Shown piece by piece: positions 45,401 to 60,000 of a DNA stretch of 64,000 nt. This DNA is from Cristatella mucedo (taxonomy: Eukaryota > Bryozoa > Phylactolaemata > Cristatellidae). The stretch covers positions 1,331,501 to 1,395,500 of the forward strand of contig WPIO01000002.1 in assembly GCA_009760855.2 (NCBI GenBank), written 5' to 3'. The notes beneath the pieces are model-generated. The model did no database searches, had not been told where the DNA came from, and saw only the letters and a program-made list of their open reading frames with translations. How positions within the stretch are numbered: the stretch's first letter is position 1; the number at the start of each line of letters is the position of its first letter. The position numbers were made by a program, and so were the translations under genes.

Positions 45401-47170
45401 TCAATTTTCGGAAATTTCTCCTCAAGTTTACTAAAACTCCTCTCTATTGCTAAACTCCTCTCTTTTGGTGAACTGAAATTTAATTTGCAACTAAGAAATT
45501 CATTTTGCTGTCTTCGCTTTGGTCAGAATCAGCAATCGATCGATTCACAAGTGACCTCTTTTTAAGGGAGGCGCGTACGCACATTTTACATTGTATAAGT
45601 CAATACTCTTGCTATCGAGAAGATACAGGTACGTCAAAATTAGGTCAATGCAAATCTGAGGGCTAGATAAGGACCAGCGTCACAGCGACTCGCGAGCTTT
45701 GTGAGTCACTGTGTCCAGAAAGCAGGCGCCATATTAACTTTTACGTTCAAGCACTGCAAAAAATTTAAAGTGTATACATCGACGGAGATTTTGATCTAAG
45801 AACCACATTCGTCGGATATGGGTACGCGTCCATGGTATGAGACTCGACATTTTAAATTCTGGCAGGTGACAGGACTGAGCTTTCATATTGCTGCGAATAT
45901 GCTGCCACAGCTCCTGCACTTAAGTACTTCGGCCAAAACCACCGCGCTCGTAGCGATTACAGTTCTTGCCGGCCGGCGGATGACAAATACCAGCCAAGTT
46001 GGCACCTCAAAGCTGCTGCTTGCGAGTCGCCGATCCTGCCTCAAAATGCGCTAGACAACGGTAACCAATGGTTGCTGCTCATAGAGAGCTGCAATAAAGA
46101 GCACCCGTGCCTCAATAGCTATAAAAAGCCCATATTTTTATCGTAAAGCAGTCTATTTCGCAGCCACAGAGAGACGCAACTGTTCAGCAGTGGCTATATA
46201 TAGCGTACAATTCAGTACAAAGCCCGAACCGCTACTGACTATTACACCAGTTAGGCTTGTAGCCGAGTTCCAGGGGTCAAAGGCTCGTTCCCGCGAAACC
46301 CGGCTATACTCCGGCCACGCTGCCGCTCGCCATGCCGCTGAGCTAGGGTAAGACGAGCGGCCGTCAGGTTAAACCTCTTTATAATAACGCATGCGCAAAC
46401 AACAACAGGGGAACTAAACAAGTCTACAGGGAGGGTCCTAAACAAAGCACACTATAGGGGCGCAAGACGACGGAGCAAGCGCGAACAAACGTGTTAGTTG
46501 GTCAGTCGGCTTCCACTGTCACACCCTCGCCGGCCTCCGTCCCACCGGTACAAGCGTACGCCGTACACGACCCGGCTAGCTGAGTATTCTGGGATAGACG
46601 GAGCAGACGTCCACAACAGTCGAGAGCTTCCGCCGAAAGACGCCAACTTACGGTGTGGGGGGGTCACGAACACGCTACGCAGGGAATGCGGAAAATACAA
46701 GTCTCAACAACGAGCGTGCTATCCAGCTCCGCTCAGGCCTTGGGTACTCGTCGCCTTGCGCGCGTGGCCGCATCGCCGGAGCACGCCTGCAACCATCCAG
46801 GTGCATAACTCGGCGAGACCGGGAGCCTCCAGCACGACTTACTCGGCCAACTCCTCCTACCCAAGAGCCACGGTGGTCTCACGTCGCCGCACATCCGTCC
46901 AAGCCGTAGGTCCGACCCCGGCCTAGCCGGTGACCCTTGACCTCATTATAGCCGCCCGGTCCCAGCCAACCGAACATAGCCTGGGCACAGGCTTCCTAGG
47001 CCGCCTAGCAATAGATTGTGGCATATTTGGCTCGTAAATTCGAATCATGATGATACTGAAGCTTTGAAAAGTTTATAAATTGGCAAAGTCTATTCAAAAA
47101 AATGATTCGACGTTGTATCATGTAAGTATCTTGGATAGACCTTACAGATATATCTTATTGCATGCGAAGA
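42500..47170. other. Long stretch without supported gene
   Basis: I found no convincing gene. 44250-44305 resembles a reversed SINE-1/LINE-A hairpin (TTAGGACTCTAAGAGAACTA). 45022-45102 holds a short ATG frame (MQREPIESIRYKCMELIL...) ending at AAG|GTAACT, an isolated exon candidate. 46.4-47.0 kb is GC-rich with frames on both strands that overlap antisense (for example 46498-46926 +). All are too weak to call. Confidence 0.3.
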
Positions 47171-47171
47171 G

Positions 47172-47395
47172 GAATAGATATAATAATAATAATAATACAT
47201 TTAGTATTAATAAATCTCTTATAGCGCCAATAGAGAACTCAATCTCTTTCTAGGCACTTTACATTTTCTGTAAAGGGAGCATGATTGAATGGTTGGCGGT
47301 AGAATGCTCAATGAACAACAAGCTTAAAATTGTTAGTGGTGACATGCACAGGGTTCGAATGAAAATGCCTTCGAGTGATCTATTATATGGTTAGT
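47172..47395 (-). mobile_element. LINE-A 3' UTR fragment, minus strand
   Basis: Reversed (AAT)n, then TTATAGCGCCAATAGAGAAC, ATCTCTTTCTAGGCACTTTA and 3' UTR text (GTTAGTGGTGACATGCACAG). The hairpin has one-sided decay. Confidence 0.8.
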
Positions 47396-48053
47396 GGTTA
47401 TTTTTCTGTGAGATGAGATACTTTGGCAGACACTACCAAGATCTCTATGGCTCCTAGTTCACATTTAAGATTGGACCGATTACACATTTTACAGCTAGGT
47501 GATATTCCACATGACTTACCAAAAATATGTCCGTTTTTCCGAACATACAGATGGTTTTCTAGAATTTCTTGGTAAGTTTGCTGTAAAATGCTAGAAATAC
47601 TGCGGTGCGCAAACAATAGGCCACATTTTGTTCGAGAAAAGAAATTCAAATTAGGCAAATGCATTTACAATAACGGCTACAGCGGCGCTTAGTGCGACTT
47701 CAATTTTGAAGTTGGCGAGGGCACACCGGGGCTCTCCGGTTTTTCCTGGAAGTTGGAATACAAATAAACACCTACATTTACCACCTGAATTTAGATAAAC
47801 AGTAAAAAATCAGACAACGATGTGTGGTGGTTTCTTCACGAACTCAGGCCAGCTAACCTGAATGGGGCAAGGGTGGTTGTGAGAGGTTTAGAACGGTGTA
47901 CTTAAGTACTTAACGGGGTACGCCCATTTCACCCCTATAGCCGGATGCGATGAACGGTACAGCGAGTCCATTCTCAAAGAATTCCTACCGCGGCGTGGCT
48001 CTCGCTAACTTTTCCCGAACCGGCGGGTGTACTTCTATTCCGGGGAGGTCAGA

Positions 48054-51000
48054 ATGTCCCAAGCGGGAGTTATCTCGAGTTTGCCGAACGAAATCGTCTG
48101 CCTTATTTTATCGCATTGCGGCACCGTAGACGTCGTTAACTTTTCCATCGCCACCGGCATGGTCGGTCAACTCGGACCGGTAGTAAGGTGTGTTTTAGCC
48201 CTCGTTAAGCTTTTGCTGCCAGAAATCTGCGCGTTGTACAGCCGCCGCAGCTGACGGCTTAAATGTTTGCTCCAGTGTGCGCGCTGGTTTATTTGGAACA
48301 GGTGGTTATTAGAGGAGGCCGTGGGCCGCCGGTCGACTTTAACTACAATTATTTTCGTGGCCTATCCCTCGGATATCTCTAGTTTAATTGCAACTTGAGC
48401 TTACAGGTTTTGGCTGCCAATTGTGCCGCCCCGAAAGCCCCTTGGGCACGGAGAGCGTTGTAGAACAATTGAGTGAAGTGGAACAGAGTGAAGGGGCCTG
48501 TGGGCTCTGGCCCTCCCCCCCCCCAGCCGTCACTGACCCGAACGACCGGGCCGTGTTGCTGCCCGACGCTTTTACTGCTATGGCCATCTGCCTTGGTCAA
48601 AATACAAGTCTGGCCCAAGCTTAACTTCTTCTTGGGTCTTAGGTAATGCACTTAGTGCTGCTCGCTTTGAGGAGTTCCACATTCGAATGCGTATGCACAT
48701 ACACCCGCATGCATGCATGCAGCGCTTGTATTCCCTATATTGGCACAAGAACACAACTGTCATGCCCAGCGTCGAGTCTTTGTTGACGCGTAGGCAATTC
48801 ACTTGCGCAGAAGTGCTTTTAGTGATAGCTATATTCTTCGCAAGTTGTCTACCTCGCCGAAACACCGAGCTCTCCTGCCGATGGCTCAGCTTGCGACCTG
48901 TGCGTCAGTCGATGCTGCCCGAAGGTCGCCAGCGACTATTATGTTTTGTGAAGCCACCCCGGTGTCAATGTATCCATCTATTTATTTGTTTGTTCGTCTG
49001 TCAATTCATTGGACCAATTTATCTTTTGTGCCACTGCATGTTGCAAAGCTCTCAGATGTGCTGCTGTAAGCTGTGGAGCCCCTCAGTTGGCATATTGGCT
49101 GTGAAAAAAAGTTCTTGCATGCTAATCCACCATGTATTCATAATAATAATAATAATAATAAAGGTTTTGTCACTAACTTTCAGGTCACTTCATTCTTTTG
49201 CTCCAGCCTATCTCTCAGATCTACTCCCCCCACCAGGCCAAGCATCGTACCACCCACTTTTCGGAATCCAACAGTTCACCAATACTTCGTGCAAACCTCA
49301 AATCCTTTGGAGACCGTGCATTTAGTTCGTATGCTCCCAAAGCCTGGAACTCCCTCCCGACCTGCGTCACAACATCCCCTGACATGACCACATTTAAAAG
49401 GAACTTAAAAACACCTATTTAGGACAGCATTTAGTGGGTCCCTGTGACTCGTCCTTCACGTGCTTATGCATTGCTGACACTGTGCATGCTGCCACTAACA
49501 ACACTTGCATGTTGACCCTGTGCATATCACCTGTAACGATGTTATTCATGTTGTTTATCAAATATGATATTACTCACCATTCAATTGCGTTTCCCTTGGC
49601 AGCAAATGTAAAGCACCTAGAAAGAGATTGAGTTCTCTGAGGGTGCTTTATCAAGTGCATAATAATAATAATAATACATTTGATATAACACCCTCAGAGA
49701 ACTAATCTCTATCTAGGCACTTTACGTTTGCTGCAAAGGTAGCATGCTCGATAAACAACAAGAATAACATGGTTAGGGGTGACATGCACAGGGTCGGCAT
49801 GCAAAGTTTGGTAAGTGGCACATGCACAGTGTTAGCTCGCATAAGCACATAAAGGACGAATCACTGGGCCCACTAAATGCTGTGATTAATAGATGCGTTT
49901 TTAGTTTCTTTTTAAATGTGGACAAGTCAGGAGATGTCGTGACACAAATCGGGAGGGGGTAGAGTTCCAGGCTTTCGGAGCATACAAACTATAAGAACAG
50001 TCTTCACACAAGATTTGAGATTTGTACGAGGTATGGGTAAATGATTAGATTCTGGAAAGCAGGTGGCACGGTGCTTAGTCTGGCCGGGGAGTAGATCTGA
50101 TTGGTAGGCCGGAGCCAAAGAATGAAGGGACGAAGTGAGTGACGAAACCTTTATGTCGGTGCATTGCTTGACTGGGAGCCAGTGAAGGTCTCCGAGAAGT
50201 GGTGTGATGTGGCAGCTGCAACGCTCGTGACAGACAAGCCTAGCTGCAGAGTTTTGCATCAGTTGTAAGCGCCTGAGTGCACAGGCCGGTAGACCAGCAA
50301 GCAGTGAGCTACAGAAGTGGAGACGTGATGTCACAAATGCACGGACTAATTTAGATGTGGCATCCCTGTCTAAAAAAGCCCGAATTTTAGAAATGTTTTG
50401 TAGCTGAAAGTGGGCAGACTTGACTATGGAGCTGATGTGGTCGTCTAATGAGAGGTCACTTTGGAACATGACACCCAGATTTCGTGCAGATTCAACAGGA
50501 GATATGCTGGCAAAGCCGACTTTGAGCATTAGTCTTTTCAATTTCTGAATCAATTCATTCCTTCGTTCACTTGCATGCATTTGTTTGCTCCTTATGTTCA
50601 TTCACGACATACCAAAGAGCTGAGCAGCCATATTAGATAGGTGTGGAGATTCCTTCCAAGTTTGGTAAAGCAAGTAGCTGCTAATACATTATTTTAAGCA
50701 CTCTTGCATGCATCTATGTTTGTGCTATGTTTGGGCTTGTGTATCTATGTTTTCGTGCCCCTGGATCTTAGCCTAGGGTTAAGTAAGGTGCTTGCACTTT
50801 ATAAAACAGGTTGTAGGTTTTAGTTCTATAGCATGCAATCCTTTATTTTCCTCTACAAATAGCTCCACTACATTATCTTTCATCGTTTCAGCACCGGTCG
50901 ATAAGCCCCAGGATGCTTCACTGGCTTTGATACCCTCTTGAATGGGACAAGTTGGGCTAGGAGCTGCCTAACATGCCTTCCTACAATTGGCTACCAAGGC

Positions 51001-54000
51001 CAAGGTCGGCCTTGGCTTAACTGACTACATCCCGTCACATGGCTGGTACAGCTTATTATCCTTCGAAAATTGACAAAATCTGTAATCTGTTTTAGAGGCA
51101 TGCTTGTACAGCAAGCAGCTGTCACCTGGGTGACACAGACGTTTTTGTGGATGTTTTTTCCTCAGCCGTTGCTTGCACTTATCTCCGTATGTAACTCTAC
51201 AAAGACTATATGGTTGTCGCACTACAGAGTTCCTATAGCATAGCATATTCGAAGCCTTGTCGGCTTTTGGTATACATAGGTTTGCTAACAGACTCCAGCT
51301 CACTCACCAAAGAGCATAGCTGAGTCAGGACGGTAGCAGATGAAGTGAGAAGCGTCATCGTAGCAGCCTGACGGCTGGAAAGGGTGTCCCACAGTCGGCT
51401 GCAGGAGAGAGGATATTGTTACATAAAAATGCTTGAAGTGAGTACCACGGTTTCACAATCTAGGACCTTCAGAGCAAATGCTTCCATCATCAGCAGTCTT
51501 AAAGTAAAAGAGTGGAATGGCAAATTCATTGTCGTGAGGGTATGAGGGAGCTGACATTGATGTGGAAGTTCAGCATAAGGTGTGTGGCCTAACACGAGGG
51601 ATCTAGGGCATTTTTGCAGGGCTAGCGGGATAAATACCATCCTGGTATTACATGCCGGCGAACCATTCGACAGCATAGTTCCTTCAGTACCTAACTATAA
51701 TATCTTGCCTGCTGCATATCTCTCCCGGTGCATTTATCTGATGTCCTCATGTAATCCTGCTGTCTAAGTATTGTGCTATTGTAGAGAAGTGAATTCGGTG
51801 AAAGGCTCTCCTGAATTATGCAGGCATGGAAATTAAGTTTGGTGTTGAAACCTGGCTAATCATCCCTTTCGTGAAACTCTCACGACACGATTATTCATTC
51901 TAGTAATCCTGATAGCTTCATATGTGCATCTATGGTAGTATTCATGTGCACATGTAAGCAGCAACAGATCATCTAGTTCATTCGAGCCATGCCATGCAAT
52001 GGGCAGTCGCTCTCACCTCTGGTTTTGGAGGTCGTAGGCTCGACTCTTCTATGGCATGGCATTCTTTTTTCCTAGCTTCATTCTTTTGGTATGTTTAATG
52101 CTTTATTGATCAGTGTTCACATAAACATTTCTTTGTAAAAAGTTTTAGTCACGGTTATCAGGCTTGTAGTTTTTATTAGCTCTTAGATCAGCAGCTTAGC
52201 CCTTTTTATTATTGTGTGGTGATGCTGACTGCCTGCTTTTGGCATCAATATGAATGTCATCAGTTTAGCGAATCTTCATCACTACCTCAACATTCTTTAC
52301 TTTTTTATTTATCACACTCTTACTTCAGATCTTTCCTTACTCATTGACTCAGCAGCGCAGGGCAGCCAGGGAGCTAAGCTCCTTGACTGCCAGAGCAACT
52401 AGGCTGAAAAAACCCAAGGCTTTATCCAGCCGTTGAGTTCATGCATAAAGCAGGCTGAACTACTGATACAGTATACAACGGCTTAGCCGGAGTAGTGCCG
52501 GCTACCAACAGTCGAGGTTTCCTTGCTACTCTTCTGGTGCATCGCGATATTAGCACAGCAGCCTGTGAATCGTCATCAGTATGGTAGGCAAGGGCCTGAG
52601 ACAATCTTGTGATTGTAGGACCTGCCCCGTAGATCTGGTTGTCAATCTGCTAGTGTTGGCAACATGTAGTGCACACATCCACACTCTTAGTTGTATGCTC
52701 ACCGGAGTTTGCACAATGACCGTTATCACTTGTTTGCTTGTTTACACTGGTGATTGCAAAATAGTATGCTTGTTGGCATCCCCTACCAACTCAAAAGCAA
52801 GCATCTGTATTTCTGTTGGGCAGTAAATCATGCATACCGACAGAAAAAAATATATCTGGGCAAAGGTCAAGATATATGAAATACGTTCACCCTGTCACTG
52901 GGAGATCTTTGCTTACACTTCTACGATCAAAAATTGGTCGTGGTTTGTAACATTCAGTGGACGACCTCTTGAGTCGATAGCTTAGTCATATGTTTTTTGT
53001 ATGTCGCCCCAAGAGAAATGAATCTCAATCCAGCCACAGTACATCTGGCCACAGCACATCATCATCCACAGTACATCTCCACATCACACCACTTCTCGCC
53101 GGCCTGCACTGGCTACCAGTCAAGCAACGGATCGACTTCAAAGTTTTGTCGCTCACTTTTAGGTCACTTCATTCTTTGGCTCCATCCTACCTATCAGATC
53201 TACTCCCCCACAAGGCCAAACATCGTACCACCCGCTTTTCGGAATCCAACAGTTTATCAATACCACGTTAATAATAATAATAATAATATTGCACTTGATA
53301 AAGCGCCCTCAGAGAACTTAATCTCTTTCTAGGCGCTTTACATTTGCTGCAAAGTGATACGCAATAGAATAGTAAGTAAAATCATGCTTGAAAAACAAAC
53401 AAAATGAATAACATGGTTAGGGGTTACATGCACTGGGTCAGCATGCAAATGTGGTTAGTGGCAGCATGAACAGTGTCAGCACGCATAAGCACATCGAGAA
53501 CGAATCACAAGGACCCACTAAATGCTGTCCTAAATAGGTATGTTTTTAAGTTTCTTTTAAATGTGGTCAGGTCAGGGGATGTTCTGATGCAGGTCGGGAG
53601 GGAGTTCCAGGCTGTGGGAGCATACGAGCTAAATGCACGGTCTCCAAAGGATATAAGGTTTGTACGAAGTATTTCTAGACTGTTGGATTCCGAAAAGCGA
53701 GTGGTACGATGCTTTGCCTGATGGGGTAGTGTATCTGAAAGATAGGCTGGAGCCATAGAATGAAGAGACCTAAAAGTGAGCGACAAAACCTTGAAGTCAA
53801 TCCGTTGCTTGACTGGTAACCAGTGCAGGTCGGCGAGAAGTGGAGTAATGTGGCAACTGCGACGCTCACGACAGACAAGCCTAGCTGCAGAGTTTTGCAC
53901 CAGCTGCAATCGCCTGATCGCACATGCTGGTAGGCCAGTAAGCAGTGAGTTGCAGAAGTCGAGACGAGATGTCACGAATGCATGGACCAACTTGGACGTG

Positions 54001-57000
54001 GTATCCTTATCTAAACAAGCCCTAATTTTAGCAATGTTATGAAGCTGAAAATAGGCTGATTTGACTGTGGAGCTGATGTGGTCGTCTAACGAGAGGTCGC
54101 TTTGGAATATGACACCTAGATTTCGAGCTGATGCAACTGGAGATATGCTGGCAGAGCCAATTTTGAAAGTCAGCCTTTCCAATTTCTGAATAACACTAGG
54201 TTTGCCCATAACTAGTAAGTTAGTTTTATGTTCAAACCTCAAATCCTTTGGAGACCGTGCATTTAGTTCGTATGCTCCCAAAGCCTGGAACTCCCTCCCG
54301 ACTTGCGTCAGAACATCCCCTGACTTGACCACATTTAAAAAGAGTTTAAAAACACACCTATTTAGGACAGCATTTAGTGGGTCCCTGTGATTCGTCCTTC
54401 GTGTGCTTGTGCATGCTGACACTGTGCATGCTGCCACTAACCACATTTGCATGCTGACCCTATGCATGCCACCCCTAACCGTGTTATTCACGTTGTTTAT
54501 CAAGCATGATATTACTCACGATTCAATCGCGTTTTCCTTTGCAGCAAATGTAAAGCACCTAGAAAGAGATTGAGTTCTCTGAGGGCGCTTTATCAAGTGC
54601 ATTATTATTTTTATTATTATTATCTGGCTTCAAGATAAGCAATATGCAAAAGTAATTACAAGAAAGGTATCATATCTAGATTAGCATGCAAAAGTACACA
54701 AGAAGGCATTTTCGACCGCTGGTTTGTACCTCCACTGGTATGTAATTAAAAGCTTATGAAGTTATGCAGCTGTTTTCTATGCAGAGTTGGGAATTAGTCA
54801 GGATGATGTCGGCATTCTTTCAAATACAGAGTGTGGCTGGAAGTGTGCTCACCTGCAGCAACTGACTTCTTTTTCACATACATTTTTTGTTCTTTTACAT
54901 TTTATTTTGCCATTTCTCTTTGGTTTTCTCATTGTCCCTATAACAGTGACTTTGATTACGATATTGAGCAGCTGTTTGCTTATGCCTTTGCTGAAGGCTA
55001 CTCCCGGCTATGCTTTATAGGTTGAGATCGAGCAAAGATCTAACTCGCACAGTTGGTCTATCAGTGCATCGTGCAATCTGCCCACCCTGGGATTCTTTCT
55101 CCTTGCTACCAAGCTAAGAGGTCACACTGGAAAAAGGGCATGCCGACTGCTAAAGATGTTGACCTACCAACGAGCTTAGCTGATTTCTGGCTCGTTGTTT
55201 TGCCTGTTGAAGAGAAGCTTTGTTGTGACCGTGTTGCATGTTATACACTGCATGCAGACAGAGGAATTAATAGCTAATTGATTATTTTTTAACTCAATCT
55301 TAATTAGAAGCAGTTATCTAGAGTTGGGCATCTGTTACCATTGACTTAGCACGGTTTGCTATTTGTCCTCGCCTTTATTGATAAATCCATCAGCCTGGGA
55401 ATTAAGTTCATTTTTTGCTGCTTCAGCCTGAATGGTGCATCCTTTTCTTCTGTCATCGTCGTCTGTCATTCTGTAGCTAGTGTCTTCAATTGTTAATATT
55501 GATGTGACCGTCTAGACAGCATGAACTCTGTGTTACTGGAGCTATGCACAAATTCACTTTCTCAACCATAGTATGTTCCCCCTCTCAGCCAGAGCATCTT
55601 GGAATTTGTGAACACGAATGGGTATTGCACTACCCTAGCAGTTCGAGCTCCCTCCACTGCACTCGGTGCACTTCCCACATAGGATGTGACTGCTGTACCA
55701 AAACGTCGTGCCAAAATTGAAAGTTGTTGAGCATTTGTCGACTGAGATCTAGAATGAGTCCGTATGTCATGGCCATTGCACTGAATTCCCATGAGCACGA
55801 TGACAGATCAATCTCAACGCTTGCCCTTCGAGGAACACTAGCTGACAAGGCTTAAAAGATCATCACGTGATATTGCGATGATAGGATATGCAACCTTATC
55901 CAGACTTGCAACTTTCGTGCATGCTGCCTGCTAGCACGGTACTTGTGCTACTTTAGCCCAAGATAGGCTACGACGTGGCTTTTCTTAAATGATTTGATTG
56001 TTTGGAAGAATCAACATCCACCGTGCAAGACAGGTTTAGGATTTTTAGGTTTGTGTATGCAGGCTTTTACATGTATAACTTGTTAACTGGCTGCCCATTA
56101 TTCTCTTTCTTTTGCTTTTTTTTTCAGGGGAAGGCCGGTGTGGCAAAATGCCATTGCTAACGGTCTGGTTTGAATGAATATATTATCTAATGGCAGCCTA
56201 TTATCTGTCATAAAATAAAGCCAGTTAGATGGCACAGAGATTTCTCATCGACAGTGCATAATGTAGCTTTTAAACCAGCTTTACATCTTTTGTTACTCGG
56301 GTGGTAAGTGATCATAGCAAAGCCTCAAGTATAAGCTGCTTGACCGTTACAGGCGACTGTCGTTGGAAAACACAGAGCATGTGCTGTGTGATCTCCACGT
56401 GAAGGAACTAATGACTAGATTTCATGCTTACATCGAGTATGCTGACGTGAGCCACTGTACTTGGCTGAGAGCAGACTCTTTCCGGGGTCTGTCGAGGTGT
56501 TTTAATCTCAAGACATTGCTGAGTATCGACTCCACAGTTTCTCCGGCTACTATCAGCAGCGTTCTAGAGAGGTGCAAGCATCTGGAGACACTTTCGGTGA
56601 ACAGTGTGCTATGGGACCTTTTACCGAGGCCGCTGTCAGAAATTGCCATGCAACAGGTTAGGCGCCTCATCAGCCTCTCAATGCTTGTCGATGGAGCTGA
56701 CCCAATACACAGTGCGCATAATATGGCTTTGGAATTTGCTACTTGGTTATCAAACTCTGAAAATGTGGAGGGCGACCATAGAGCAGATCAACCTTGCCTT
56801 CGATCTCTTGTACTTATCGTTGACTGCTTGAAAAACAATCCACGTCACAGCCCTCAGATCCGGCTCAGGACACCTGACCAGTGCATTCAGCGATTTTACT
56901 CAGGTCAGCAATCAGCCAGCTTCGCAGTGCCTCTATTTTGGCGTGCAGTTGATTTTTCATCCCTTCAGACCTGCGATATGCCATTATATGCCGTTATGTC

Positions 57001-60000
57001 ATGGAATCTGAATGAATGTCTTCTCGTCTGGCAATCGAATTCTGCTGCACTGCCGTGCAGTGGTGCGTGACTGATATCAGTGATTTGACTTGCAGGCACC
57101 GACCCTAGAGCTGAGCATGTCTTTTCCATGCTGCCTTGCCTTCAAAGACTGGATATTCGTGAGCTTCGTCGGCCGATATTGCCCAACATGTTTCATGTAA
57201 ACTTTGAGAGCCTGCATCAGTTCCACTTTGCAGCCTCAGGCAGCCCGAATGCATCACGACGGAGTGTCAGCTTTCTTCGATGCTCGGCTAGCCATGCATC
57301 AGGACATGGTGCACTGCCGATACAATCGGCAGCTCAAAGCAGACCCAGAATACTAGCGAATGGTTGGTGCTGTATTTTATTTTGCTCATCTGCTCAATTT
57401 GTGTGGGATTCTAGTTTTCTAAAATGTTTTTCTTTTAGAGAAACACGTGTGTTTGCTGTACCGGCACATCTGATTACCTGAACTCAGGTTCATATATGCA
57501 TTTAGGAAGACTATTTTTTGTGTTAGCAATTGATTTTGAATGTGATTAGCCAGCCTTCGCTTCACGCAGTTCTTAGCAAATCATGGCAATGAGTTTTTCC
57601 ATTGTCTTAGCTCACTAAACAATTGTTCTTGATCCATTATCAATTGTACATTTTTAATGGTTTGCATTAGGTAATGCCCCGGGATTAATAAGAAATGTTA
57701 GTACTGCTGCTATGGTGTTGTCAAGGGTCCGTATATCTGCAGCAAGAATTGACTCCTAAAGTTGAGCAGTGACATTCAGTAGTCTTAGCTAAAAGCATTT
57801 TAGGGGAACTAACACCTAATGATGGCAACAGTGCACATTTCTGTGCATATTATGGTTGGTTGTCTGGGCACACGGCTCAAGGTTTGAATCATATTAGTTC
57901 AAACTCATTTCCGACGCCACATGAATAAGATCCCATGATTATGTAAGCCTCTCAGTCAAAGTTATGGTAATAACTGCATCGTGAAGTAAATAAGGTAATG
58001 CAAGTGATCTTTTGACCAGCTGTTGTTGCTTGTTGCCTAAATGAGTGAAGGCTATAATAGTATGGTCATGGCAGTCTTCGGCTTTACCTTGCTGCTTGGG
58101 AAATTCAGAATGTAATCATAATAGTCACTATAGCCTCGTCACTGCAGCAAACTACTTGCGAATTGAGTTCCAGTAGCACACAATGTTATTTATCTCTATC
58201 TGTAACTCCACAAAGCCACAAGGACTAAATGGGTGTTCCACAGGAGTTTTCTAAAACCAACTCAAAGCGAAAGCGGCTTTTGGTATGCATGCAGTAGCAG
58301 AGTGGTTCTATTTATTTAGTACATTCTCCAAGTTAATATCATGAGAATGCAAGTGCCCAAGCTGGCAATTCATCCGGCGCCCTCATGAACGCATCGTTGC
58401 TTTGCATACCTACATTTTCCAGCTGCTTGATTGCCCATATTTGATACCTGGAAACTATGGCTTGCCAAGATCGGTGCTATTGTGCACGGCCATCATGCAT
58501 AGGTAGGCTTAACCTAAAAAAAGCCCTACCCGTAGATATCTCTGACCTGGACCGTTGACAGACGTTTCGCTACTTTAATCCCCGTTTCAGGTTGCATATT
58601 GAAGAAGGAACACTTGGAAACCGGAGGGTGCATTTCGTGAAAGTGCTATCTACGATTAGTGATCATATTTTAAACATTGCTGGACAGATACCACAAGGCT
58701 TTTATTCTTGGCATGAAGGAAATGGGTTTCCGATGGGAAGGTCAACCGAATTGACCATGCATAGCTTAGTTGGTCTGTCTCGGTTGCTAAGAAAACTTAA
58801 TACGTCTTCCACTGATGTGATTCGGGGCATGGGATGGCTGCAAGTATGCGATATAACGATGAAAAAGACTGAATGTGACGATTGAGGTGGCTTAAATGAT
58901 ACATTATTGCATTGGATCATTGAAGTTTTCTTGAGTTTCTCTCCATATGCTATGCCAGCCAATGTCAAAGACAAGCATCTTACCGACCCCAAAGTTCGGG
59001 CAGACAACAAACTGTACTGGTATTTAGGACTGAAGTCATGTTTAACCCTTGAAGACTGCAACATTTCCCAGCAAACCTTACTTGCTTAAGGTGTGCTTTG
59101 TTGATTGTGTCCGACTATTCGAACATAGATCTTTAGCTTCACTTCAGTAGGTTTGCATGCTGTTAGGAGAGTCAGAGAAATGTTGATTAGACTTATGTAG
59201 TCTAATCCTACCTACGGCATCTATGCGTCTGTCAGTGGTTTTCTTGAGGGCACTACAACTTAATTCCAAACATAAAGTATTAACTGTGGCTAACCTTCCA
59301 GCTGGCTTTATATGGATAATATAGGGGTGCTGACCGTGCTATCACATCTCTGTAGGATGTCTAAGCCGATGGCAAGAAATAGGTTAAGAAATTGTTGCCC
59401 TTTAGAGGTTCACTTCTTGTCAGCCTTTTGAGTCAAGTTGCTCTTCGTTGCCAGAAATACCACCAATGTGAGCATACCGAGCTATCTTTACTAGCCTTAT
59501 GTAGTAAGTGCTGGTCCGTATCCAGCTACATACACAGAAAAGAAATGTGGACTCTTATTTTCTGATAAATTGCAATTCAGTTGTTCTCAGGGAGATTGGG
59601 GCAAAGTAAATGTACCCTGAGTGACACGTCAAGCTCATGTTTAAGGTTAGCCAATCAGTGAAACCGGATCTATAAAGCTCCAACTGAGCCCAGATGCATA
59701 TGTAGGACAATGCATGCAGACGAAGTAAACGCTGTGAGCAAAGGGTTTATTCAGCTTCCTTTTAAATGTCAAGTCAGGGGATATTTTGATCTCTGTCGGC
59801 AGCAAGTTCCAGGCTTTGGGGACATAGGAACTGTAGGGCTGGTCTCCATAAGGTTTGAGGTTAGTTCGATGTACAGTTGAACGACTCGAGTCAGGGGAGC
59901 AAGGGGTATGGTGGGAGTCCCGAGGATTAAGTATTTCTGATAGATATTCCCAAGCAAGTGAATGTTGGGAGCAAGCTTTGAGTGACAAGGCCTCGAATTC

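Larger units (their letters stand above)
53079..54605 (+). mobile_element. LINE-A interrupted by another LINE-A in reverse
   Basis: The outer plus-strand copy is present as 53079-53271 (HITPLLAGLHWLPVKQRIDF to FSESNSLSIPR) and continues at 54232-54605 (NLKSFGDRAFSSYAPKAWN, then 3' UTR, hairpin, ATT tail). The two halves meet at consecutive residues, so the inner minus-strand copy inserted into it. Confidence 0.85.

Noticed and set aside
45734-46054. Minus-strand frame near 45.95 kb with a CRSCGS motif, considered as a secreted CULT-type protein
   Set aside because: The frame stops right after the motif (TGA), later residues would need frameshifts, and no splice site rescues it.
53271-54232. 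Twin-priming inversion as the explanation for the head-to-head LINE-A at 54.23 kb
   Set aside because: Both arms carry their own complete 3' tail, and the outer copy resumes at the next residue, which fits nested insertion and not twin priming.
54230-54503. N-terminal ~90 residues of the 332-codon minus frame (MINNVNNTVRGGMHRV...)
   Set aside because: This part is the reversed 3' UTR and C-terminal end of the outer plus-strand LINE-A copy; only the portion below 54230 is LINE protein.
57220-57481. Reading exon 3 of the FBXL18-like gene on to the stop at 57481
   Set aside because: The residues after FESLHQ lose similarity to FBXL18, whereas splicing at 57219 to 58591 restores it in phase.
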